Shown piece after piece: positions 32,801-44,800 of a stretch of 64,000 bases of DNA. Positions within the stretch are counted from its first letter, which is position 1; every line of letters starts with the position of its first letter. This stretch comes from Lineus longissimus. Taxonomy: Eukaryota > Nemertea > Pilidiophora > Heteronemertea > Lineidae. The stretch lies in the NCBI RefSeq assembly GCF_910592395.1, contig NC_088315.1:17899808-17963807 (forward strand), written 5' to 3'. The notes under the pieces are model-generated. The model ran no database searches and had not been told where the DNA came from. It saw nothing but the letters and a program-made list of their open reading frames with translations. The translations under genes and the position numbers were made by a program.

Positions 32801-35800
32801 GCGCGCTCAAAGAATGTCTGGTCAGCACTGAAGATAGATTAGAGATGGCCCACAGCCAAATGAAAGATGATCTGGATTGCAATAGTAAATTGACAAATAT
32901 AACTGAGAAAACATACGGTAGAACCTCTCTATAAAGGACACCCTCGGGACTGGCAAATGCTGTCCTTAATAGAGAAGTGTCCTGATTAGAGAGGTCAAAT
33001 TGAATGGAAAGTGCCACTTTGGGACCAAATCTAGTGTCCTTAATAGGTGTTCGCTAAGGAAGGTCCCACTGTACTTAGCTTTCCATTTTGGAACCAATTA
33101 TGTCGAATTTGACCTCAAATCTCAGTGCACAGTTTTTTGCAGCATGTTTTTTTAAATGTTTGCAAAGACAAAGAATCGAAATTTTTAAAATTTGGAATCA
33201 AATGTCACAAACTTGTTTTCTTGTTTTTGTCTAATAAGTGACCTTATAGCCAATGAAATAAAACTCCAGTCTGTGTCGATTTCATACACAAGAGAGTTTG
33301 CTCATGCTTGACTGCTACCGCTACCACAAGTAGGTAGAATTATTTTTGCTTTGAAGTTTGTAACTTCATCAAAATTTCCTAAAATTAACTTTAAATGTTT
33401 TGTTTTCTTCCAATATTGACCAATTATACGACTGCCACCCAGATTATCCAACACCTAGCTTTGAGTCAAGGCATTTTTGTTGTTCAGTTCTCGAGTATAC
33501 CGCCAGGTAAGGATGTGGTCGCCCAAAAAATATTTTTTGATTTCATTCCCCCCACAAATATTTTTGGGATCAGAAGATTTGGGAACAAGTTGTGTTCATT
33601 CATTCTCTCCAGTTAAATTTGTTCAAATCTGACCAAATATGGGAGAAAATTAGTGGAAAAATGTACGAGAAAATTATTATATCATTTTTTTTTTCCATTT
33701 AGAGAGATAAGATCTACTTTAAATCACTGCGAAATGAAAAAAATTAGGGCAATTTTGAAACTTTTTTTCATTTCCTCCTACCCCATAACGTGGTCAACCC
33801 AAACTCGAGAACCAAACCGCAAAAATGCTCTCGCCTGAACGTTAAAATAAATGCCGACAGAAAACAGTCAGAACGAGAGGCAAAATCAGAAAATCACGAC
33901 CAGTCGTTAAGCCATGCACTTTAAAATAGAAATCCCATTGTTACTAACAGTTTATAATGATCTTTTGCTGATTGGAGGTCCGCTAATTTCTCTTTCAGCA
34001 AATAGAGCTTCCCACCTAAACAGTAGTTTTCCATATAATGAGGCCACTGTAGATTCTTCACATCAAAGTAAAACATCTGAAAAATTAGCAAATGAATACA
34101 TGAAGTTTATTTTCAGGCCTTGTCTTTTAAAAGTGGCATCTGGAACCTTAATGATCAGTTTAGTTTCTCTTCCTATTGGAGAATGGAGGTCACTGATTTG
34201 ACGGTTGACAAGCTAGGTCATGAGCCAGGACTGAGGAATTCTCAGTACATAATCCATAAGGACATTAGGTCATAAGCTACAGGAGCCATGAGGACATCTT
34301 AGCTCATTACCAAAGACTGAGGAAATCTTAGTCCATGAGATATGGCTCAGGACACCTACGTCATCAACCAAGACTGATGACATCTGAGTCCATGATCCCT
34401 GGGTCAAGACACCTAGGTCATGAGCCATAGAAGCCATGGCCTTAAGACATCCTAGGTCATCCACCATGACTGAGAACATCGTAGTAGATCGGTGGCTCAG
34501 GATATCGGAGGCCATGACCGACATATACATATACCTCATGGTCAGGACAGTCCAGGTCATGAGCTTTGATGAGGGTTTACTAGTCCATGAGCCATGGTAA
34601 AGGACTTCCTTTGGACATGAGCCACCATCCTAGGTCATGAGCTATGATGGGGGCATACTAGTCCATGAGCCATGGTAAAGGACATCCTTTGGTCATGAGC
34701 CACCATCCTAGGTCATGAGCTATGATGGGGGCATACTAGTTCATGAGCCATGGTAAAGGACATCCTTTGGTCATGAGCCATCATCCGAGGTCATGAGCTA
34801 TGATAGGGCCTACTAGTTCATGAGCCATGGTAAAGGACATCCTTTGGTCATGAGCCACCACTCCAGGTCATGAGCTATGATGAGGGCTTACTAGTTCATG
34901 AGCCATGGTAAAGGACATCCTTTGGCCATGAGCCATCATCCTAGGTCATGAGCTATGACGAGGGCATACTAGTTGATGAGCAATGGTAAAGGACATCCTT
35001 TGGTCATGAGCCACCACTCTAGGTCATGAATGAGGGCTTACTAGTCCATGAGCCATGGTGAAGGACATCCTTTGGTCATGGGCCATCATCCTAGGTCATG
35101 AGCTATGATGGGGCCTACTAGTCCATGAGCCATGGTAAAGGACATCCTTTGGTCATGAGCCACCACTCTAGGTCATGAGCTATGATGGGGCCTGCTAGTT
35201 AATGAGCCATGGTAAAGGACATCCTTTGGTCATGAGCCACCATCCGAGGTCATGAGCTATGATGGGGCCTACTAGTCCATGAGCCATGGTAAAGGACATC
35301 CTTTGGTCATGAGCCACCACTCTAGGTCATGAGCTATGATGAGGGCTTACTAGTTCATGAGCCATGGTAAAGGACATCCTTTGGTCATGAGCCATCATCC
35401 GAGGTCATGAGCTATGATGGGGCCTACTAGTCCATGAGCCATGGTAAAGGACATCCTTTGGTCATGAGCCACCATCCTAGGTCATGAGCTATGATGAGGG
35501 CCTGCTAGTTAATGAGCCATGGTAAAGGACATCCTTTGGTCATGAGCCACCATCCGAGGTCATGAGCTATGATGGGGCCTGCTAGTTCATGAGCCATGGT
35601 AAAGGACATCCTTTGGTCATGAGCCACCATCCGAGGTCATGAGCTATGATGGGGCCTACTAGTTCATGAGCCATGGTAAAGGACATCCTTTGGTCATGAG
35701 CCATCATCCTAGGTCATGAGCTATGATGGGGCCTACTAGTTCATGAGCCATGGTAAAGGACTTCCTTTGGTCATGAGCCACCATCTTAGGTCATAAGCTA

Positions 35801-38800
35801 TGATGGGGCCTACTAGTTCATGAGCCATAGTAAACTAAAGGATATCCTTGGTCATGAGCCATCATCCTAGGTCAGGATCCCAGGATACCCCAAGTCTATG
35901 CTCAGAGCCCTGAACATCCAAGATTACGCCATGACTGAGGTCATGAACCATGACTGAGGCCGGTCAAAGGAGTCACTAGGTTATGAATCATGGCTGAGGA
36001 CTTCTCAGGTGTAATGCTACTCTTGTTCCTTGAAAAAAAAAAACTGAAACTGAAACTAAGATACCTTCAGCTGGGGACCATGTGCACTGGTGAACATGAA
36101 TTTGAGAAGAAACTAGCCAAGGATAGGTATTAAGTTGGTAGTATAAATTAACTGTGTTCGCATGATCATTGCCAAGAACTTTATAAGACAAGGCCTGTGC
36201 TTTGGTGCAAAAAATAACAAAATGAGGAATGTAATTAGTGATGTACGAGTGCAGGTAATTAGGCAATTAGGCAATCAGGTAATTAGGTAATTAGGTATTG
36301 AGAGATGTATACGGTTCAACAAGGAAGGGAAGTAGGGAGGTAATTATATGTAAATTGATTTAAATCACATTTAGTTTCAAACCTGTACTAAGTGTAAATT
36401 GCACCACTTCAAGCCTACGGTTTTATTGCCCATTATCAGCATGTTCCCCTTTGATAGTCTCCCAGCCAATTTCGATCTTTAATTTTCGCTATGCAGACTA
36501 AAGGTATCACTGTCATAACAAACATTTTTGCCAGTTTAGAGCAAAGGTTGTTAAAGGAGTATTACCATTGTCGAACAAAATGATATTTAAAACAGCCCGC
36601 TCCTGACCAAAGCCAATGATAAATTTCGGCAATATTAACGAAATGGAATATATTATGATGAATTTTAACTGCAGAAAATCAAGGTGGATTATGTCTAGTG
36701 TTGGGCTTCTGACCCACAAGGATGCCATTGTTTAAAACATATCATTGTCAGATTCAAAGAAGATCACTATTTTACCAAATTTATGCCAGGTCTTAAATGG
36801 GCTTGCACTTCGTTTTGAAGTAGTTCTAATTACTTTAGGATTTTAAGTTCAGGCAAAATTGCAATACCTATGTCAACTCTTAAAGGACAGGCAAAATATT
36901 TTCAAATGTTATTTTTTACTGCAAACAGTGAATAAAAATAGCATACCTTCTGTTCGTCAGCAGTCATATTACTATCGAGGAGGTGTGAGTTGTGATTGGT
37001 CCATTCCCAACTCCGCGTCGTGAAGTACGCCAGCGTGTCGATACTCCGATGGAGTTTACTGTATACCCACACCATCCTGCCAAGAAAAGTAAACAGCACT
37101 TTTGATTTGTCGATTACTCATTTTCAATATCTTTGTTGGGACAAATACATGAAATATAAGATAAACAGAAACAGGCCCGCAAAAATACCTGGCAAGATAG
37201 AAGAGGAGACCTTAGATGCAACTCTCTCCTAGATATGGACAGAAAAGAGGTGACTACCATCTTTCATCTTGGGACAGACCACTGTAGACTTAAAGCCCAC
37301 CTTCAGAAGATGAACATGGCTGAGTCCGGAAGGTGCCAGGGCAGCACATCTGATCAGACACCAGAGCATGTGGTCTTGAACTGCCCACTCTGGGACACCG
37401 AGAGACTGACCACCTGGCAATACAGGGCATCAATGGAGACAAAGCTCTGGGGATCAGGGGAGGAGGAACAAGAGACGACAAGTTTATTAGAGACATAGGC
37501 CTGGTTCTTACAGTGCGATCCTCTTGTGATGCTTCAGAACTGCCCACTCTGGGACACTGAGAGACTGGCCACAAGGCCATACGGTGCATCAATGGAGACA
37601 GAGCTCTGGGGATCAGGGGAGGAGGAACAAGAGACGACAAGTTTATTAGAGACATAGGCCTGGTTCTTACAGTGCGATCCTCTTGTGATACTTCAGAACT
37701 GCCCACTCTGGGACACCGAGAGACTGGCCACATGGCCATACGGTGCATCAATGGAGACTAAGCTCTGGGGATCAGGGGAGGAACAAGAGACGACAGGTTT
37801 ATTAGAGACATAGGCCTGGTTCTTACAGTGTGATCCTCTTGTGATGCTTCAGAACTGCCCACTCTGGGACACCGAGAGACTGGCCACATGGCCATATGGT
37901 GCATCATCTATATCCATCACTACACCTCTCAATTACGGACACCCTCTCTATAAAGGACATCCTCTCTATAAAGGACACCCTCTCTATAAAGGACATTTTC
38001 CCTCAAGACGCTAGTTTTGGTTCAATCTGGTTGTTACCATTCAATTGGAAATCTCTAATCAGGACACCTCTGTACTAAGGAAAGCTGAGGATATCCTTAA
38101 TAGAGAGGTTCTATTCTACTTACATCGGTTTCTTTCCCATACACCTTGAGATCAAATCAAGACCATAAGCTGGTAGCATATGGTAGACAAACTTGTACAC
38201 CTCAAACAGGTACCTGATGAGGAAGAAAATATCTTAAAATTTAACTATTAATGTAAAAATGTTGATGTAAAATCTATCAGAAGCAAGGCTTTCATGCATG
38301 AAGGGGTACACCATCCATGGCCACATTTTCACTTCACTTTTTATACAATTGTGGTTTGATTACACCTAGTTCCATCTTCTAACACCAGGTGAAAGAGGGC
38401 TACCGAGCGGCACAGTACAAACATCCATGCCCGTCACCTCTAAGGTCCTGGGTTTGATTCCAGGTCGATCCCGGTAAAGACAAGTGATAAAGATGGCGAC
38501 TCTCTTACACAGCGTAGGTCCCCTCCGGTCTCACCGGTTTCCTCCTACTCTACATTACAAATCACCCAATATTGTTTACATAGAACTAAATCCTAGTTGG
38601 TGCACAGCTTCAAGGCGTACTGAGTCAGTTCCTTCATCACCCCAAAGATGGTGTTTGTGTTGTTTTTATGACTAATAAGTGGCTGGAGGGGGGTATTTTT
38701 GGCCGAATAGGTAACCTAGATCTACAGCAGACGGCGCCGAAAGTGTAAACAGGAGAAGAATTGAAATCCTCCAAAATCTGAAATCAGGCCTTTCAACTAC

Positions 38801-41800
38801 ATGGCACCCTTAAACCTTGTAATTTTATCATCTGTTTTGTGGATATGTTTTTTTCTCACTATCAAAGCCTCATTTGGGGACATTTGGTCGTGGCAAGCCA
38901 GCAAAGTTAGTCGAAATTTCAGTGGCCAAAATTTGAAGTAAGTCTCTGATTCTCTGCCTCCACTTGAATAGGTAACCTAGATCTACAGCAGACGGCACCG
39001 AAAGTGTAAACAGGAGAAAAATTGAAATCCTCCAGAATCTCAAGTCAGACCTTTCAATTTATGGACATCCTTACACCTTGTAATTTCTTAACATATTTTG
39101 GGGACATGTTTTTTTCTCACTATCAAAGCCTTACTTGGGGACATTTTGTCGTGGCAAGCCAGCAAAGTTAGTCGAAATTTCTGTGGCCAAAATTTGAAGT
39201 ACGTCTCCGATTCTCTGCCTTCACTTGAAAATGGCACATTTGGGTGTTTCAGGCAGTAATTTATGGCATTTAGGTGCAGAATTGAGCATTTTTAGGGACA
39301 GAAAAGGCTTCAGGGGGTCAATTACCCCCCCCCAATTTTTTTAAATTAAAAATTTTTTTTAGTAATTTTACATGCGGCGCCCTCTTACACCGTTAAACAG
39401 TGTGAAAACTATGCAATTGAAAGGCCTGGAAGTGTCAAATCCCTGCATCGGGGTCTTACCATTTATCTGTCGTTTGACAATATGGTATCCGGAATGCGTG
39501 CTCATAAGGCATTTGGTGCATATAGCTAAGAGAGTATTTCACTGGAAAGGAAAAAGAGGTTTATTAGAGAAGTTCAGATAAATTTCTGAATCCCTACTTT
39601 CCACCTAAGCAGGTCAAACAAGTACATGTACTTACAAATTCACCAACGAGAATTGCCACCACATTCTGCTGGCGTTCTCAGGTTGGCCACAGACCAAGGT
39701 AGGTTTGATGCATAATTCTAGCATTTTCTGTCGGTGACAGATCGAGAACCGCAGAAATAGGGACGATATTTCCAGGAAATCCCATCTCCATCTTATCCCA
39801 ACTGAGGCCTGCCTCAGGAAATGCGGTGCCAACTCACCCGAGTATGGCATGAAAATTTACTTATCGATAGTTGTATCATTGGGAAATATATCCATTAATC
39901 GTGAAATACAGTGGAACCTCCCTTAGCCGAAACCTCTCTATTAAGGACAACCTCTCTAAGGATGATGGTTTTGGTCATAAGTCGGTTGTTTCTATTCAAT
40001 TTAACCTCTCTTATCAGGACACCTCTCTATTAAGGCAGCACTCCATCAGTTCTGAGGGTTACCTTGATAGAGAGGTTTTATGGTATAATGGAGGTAAAAT
40101 CTCAAAAATAATTCCCTCCCTACAAATTATCGGCACGCTTCCAATCTGAGTTTGCCCGATTTGAAAATTAAATCACACACAGAACGATTGGTGGCAAACT
40201 TGTATGTATACAGTAGAACCTCTATTAGCAGACACCTCTCTATTAAGGACAACCTCTCTATTAAGGACACTAGTTTTGGTCCCAAATTGGTTATTTCCAT
40301 TCAATTTGACATCTCTAATCAGGACACCTCTCTATAAAGGACAGCACTTGTCAGTCCCGAGGGTGTCCTTGATAGAGAGGTTCTACTGTATATAGCTAAT
40401 CATTAATAAAAAAACAATAATTTTGTGAATCCTCTGCCAGCATCTCGAAAAAATAGCTACAGTATACAAGGCATTCGATTGATTTCATTTTCTTAGCAAA
40501 CAAACACGAGATATTCCGATGATAGCATCTATCGGGAACATAGCTTCCTTCTTGGGATTGTTTATCGTAAAAACACTGCAGGCTTTGCAACAGGTCTTAC
40601 CTGTTTTTATGAACACCAAGAACTTGATACTAAGGGAACACACTATTACTATTAACCCTTTAAAGTGATACAATGATGTGATTTACAACTTTGCGGAAAT
40701 ACGTCCGTTTTTAATTGTTGATCACAAATGTAAAGCTCAAATTTTCCATTTTTGATTAGATTTATTATAAAATCGCTGAATGTAAACCACAGCTACCGGG
40801 AAAATTTTCATGTTGTGACGTCATCAACGAAAACGTCGTCGGCGTAGCGCAATTTCAACGGCATCGAAGCGAACCGTCCGGGCGGGATGAAACCATTAAT
40901 TTCTAGAAAACCTTCGATTCGAAAACCCTTACTGATTTATGAGAAAGTGACGTAGTCATTTGTCAAAAACAGCTAAAACATTATATGGTGAAATTTGACA
41001 CGAGTTACCCTTTAACTGTTGAATTTTTTTTTAACTTTTAAAATTTTCTGATAACCTGTTTTAAAAGACTGTAGCTTTAAACAGAGAAGAGTTAGACTCC
41101 TCGAAGCCTCCATAGAAGAAATATACAGTAGAACCTCTCTATTAAGGACACCCTTGGGACTGACAAGTGCTGTCCTTAATAGAGAGGTGTCCTGATTAGA
41201 GAGGTCAAATTGATTGGAAACAACTCATTTGGGACCAAAACTAGTGTCTTTAATAGAGAGGGTGTCCTTAATATAGAGGGTGTCCTTAATAGAGAGTGTC
41301 CTTAATAGAGAGGTTGTCCTTAATAGAGAGGTGTCCGCTAAGAGAGGTTCTACTGTACTACCTACACACCACCTATCAGTAGGCTGGAAACCTTTGTAGC
41401 ACCCCACCTTGAGAAAACCCTGTAGGGGGTATGTATAAAATGGAATTCTCGGACGATAAACCTTACCTATAGACCCCCAAGAAATGGGGTTAAGTGTTCC
41501 AGTAGTACAGTTGTATATATGGATTTCCTTTGGCTTGTGAACGGCAGTGTACCAGCCAATCGCTATCAGCATATTAACGGGAAGATCAACGGGAACAATG
41601 TCAGCGACTGCCTTTTCATCACAGAATAAATACTGCATGATACCTTTACCCATCTGAAAGATAATAAAGAAAAAGATAAGGTACAATTATATTATTGCCG
41701 GAAACTCCCGAAGCGTAAACTCAACAGTGCCTTCACCTTTGACCCCTGCCCTTCGGCCAATCAATGACTTTGTTTATTTTAGATGTCAACAAATGGACAC

Positions 41801-44800
41801 GTGGACAGGGAGTCCCGATTTTTAATGACGTCCGTCATCACCTCACTTCTTCTGTTGTATTTGTATTGTATATAAACATATATTTCCTGTCGGTACATTA
41901 GACTTTGAAAAAGGAATCAAAATATCCGAAACGTCGTCTATTTTCTACAACGTTGTAGTGTTGTTTTTTATGTCAATCACAATTATATTCTTGCCCCAGT
42001 GTTCTCCACAGGACCATATGTCAGAGAGGCCCACCCTACCTTGGCAGCTTATCACCCTACCTTGGAAGAGCCACCCTAAATTGCTCTAGAATTTTGTAAA
42101 GGGTTTCTACAGGGCCACCCTACCTTGTGTTGCGCACTCAGACACTCTGAGATTTTATTTAAATCTATAACTTGCTTTTAAAGCTGGTGGACGGTGTTTA
42201 GGATGACCCGAAATTAATGATGCACGGTTATGTTGGACACCATCTTGAATTTCAACCATTGAGAACGTCCATCGAAATCTGTGCTTCGCTCATAAGGATT
42301 CCTTAGATAGGTCAAGAGCAAAATACTTACTGCAATTCCCAGACCACTGGGACCATTTAAGTTATCTACCCAGCCCTGAATTTGAAAAAATAACAAGTTA
42401 TAACAGTGCTGAAATTGAAAAAATAACAAGTTATAACAGTGACATTTATCTCTTTTCTTTGATATGACAGAACTCATTACCCTGTACTTTTTTATCTCGG
42501 CGACATTATGATAATGATGCGTTGCACAGGGTAAAGATTGCTTGTCTGCAGGGCCAAATCACTGCCGGTGACAAGAATCGTTTATTGCAAGGACAGGCCA
42601 TGGCATCTGTATCTGTTCGATTTCATTAAAGATTGTACCTGAACTATTTTACCCACAGAGAGGCAATCTTTTTATCACTCATCACAGTGGTAGTTATCAC
42701 AGGTTGCTGCAACAAAAATCACTTGTCTGCAGTTCCCTTTGCCTTTTTAGGCGCCTTGATATTTTCAAAAATCTGTCTCTTTTTGCATAATCTTGCGACC
42801 AACTTGATGTGATATCATTTAAAGGCGTTTAGGATCAGATTCGACTATTTTAACCTCCAGATATCGCTTAAGGAGGGTAAAAAGCTAGTCTTTTTGTAAC
42901 TTTGACCGGCCCTTCTTTTAGTGCACTCAAAGTTGAACAGTGTGAGTTTGGGGTTCTCAACAGAACTACATGTAGCAGCTCTCTTTATCAAGTTGCTGAA
43001 ACGAGTCCGTTCGTCACAGCATAAAACATAAAACAGGCAGTTGTGTCAAAAGGGTCAAGAGCAATTTTTTGTAATTTTGACCATTCCTAATTTAGGTGCA
43101 CACACCGTTAAACTGTGTATTTGGTGTAACCGACTGACTTAGCTCTTTATCAAGTTGCCGAAAAAGTTCATCGAGCATATGATTTAAGTGTTCACACTGT
43201 TAAACTGTGTAACCTCTTTAACAAGTAGCTGAAACAACTCCATTGAGCATGAAACAGGAAAGAGACCGTATGCAAAAATAAATTTCGGCCATTTTGAAAA
43301 TACCCTTTCACAGGCAGCGTGAGTTCACCGTGACATAAAAGTCATGTTTAAAATCAAATCATCACCAAAAGCATTCAAAATATCATGAACATTGAAAGGC
43401 ACGGACAACTTCAAGTAAATTGTTTGAATATGCTTGTATATTTTTACTTTTATGCCATGGTAAACTAACATTGCCTGTGAAAAGGGTCGTTTCAAAATGG
43501 CCGAAATCTATTGCTTCAACGTACCGAGAGGGGCTCCTTCCACGCTGCTCCAACTATGGACGGTCTTAAGATTGCCACCGGTATATCACCAGCCTCATCG
43601 ACAAGTAGATTCTCAGCTAAGTGTTTTGTGAATGTATAAGTGTTTGGCTTGCCTCGGATGAGGTAGGGTGTCAATGCTTCAACCACTTCGTCATCCATCC
43701 AACTGCAAAGAGAAACATTTCAGGTTTGTTGAGATGTACTCACAACCAAAATTTAGTGACTCTGGAGCCCGCAGCACATTAGTCGCCAACTTTGGCGACA
43801 AGAAGCGTTCGGCTGACGCCTCTCGACGCCAAAGTTGGCGGCCAGTGGATCCCGGTCAGAGCACACCTGCCCAGAATCGGCGTCCAGTAGCGTCTTTACG
43901 CCACTTCAGGCTGCCATTTTGAAATCATGTGACATCAAGACGCAAGCTGATTGGCCATAGCCTCACCGCCGCTGCCAAGTCAGGCGGCCATCCGTAGCAC
44001 ACCTGGCTTCTTCTTGCGTTCAAACGTGGCGACACGCGTTAAAAATCAAACATGTTAGATATTTGGCATTTAGTTGCGGCAAGTGGCGTCAAGTCGCATT
44101 CGCCGACGCCGTTCGTAGCAGACTAGGGATTTTTCAGGCGTTCAGGACTCTTGCGGCAAAAAACGCCTGTAAACGCCGAAGTTGGCGGCTAGTGTGCTGC
44201 GGGCTTTAGCAGGATTTTCTCACGGCAAGGTGGAATAGTGGCACCCTTGATATTCAAAAAGTTTCGCCAGTGTGCAACACAAGTCAGGGTGGCCTGCTGT
44301 TACAGGTAGGGTGGCCCCTATATAGAAACCCTTTGAAAAGGTAGGGTAGGAGCCTCATGGCCTAGTGGTTTACACTGCTGGCCACCATGCAATAGGGCCC
44401 GGGTTCGATCCCGGGGAGAACCCATGATCGTATGTCTGGATGAACCGGCGTGGCTTTCAAGGAACTAAAATTCCTGGCTCTTCACAGTCCTTCGAATGAG
44501 ACTCAAAACCGAGGTTCCTTGTACCTGGTGTCTATGCCAGGGCAAGCTAAGACCCCACCAAGTGAGAAACATGAGTAGCTTGCGTGGACTCTATCTCTCT
44601 CGCCAAAGTCGGACCACTAGGCCAATAAACCTAATTGGTGCCTAACCGTAGTGGCACGCAGGATACGCTCATCCCGCCTTGGAGGAGGATTACTCCTAGG
44701 AGAATGGCCCCTCCAAGTGCAGAGCGAACGCTGAAGAAGAAGAAGAAGAAAAGGTAGGGTGGCTACTTCTAAGGTAGGGGGTGGTAAGGTGCCAAGGTAG

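Noticed and set aside
32569-32934. 121-residue plus-strand ORF
   Set aside because: It crosses a dispersed repeat and ends inside a MITE; no recognisable domain.
41225-41686. 153-residue ORF as a single protein
   Set aside because: Only its first part is the FAR exon; the rest reads through the donor into intron and MITE sequence.
44355-44430. Possible tRNA gene
   Set aside because: A and B boxes fit, but the sequence continues into a SINE body with (GAA)n tail and a target duplication, so it is a SINE head.
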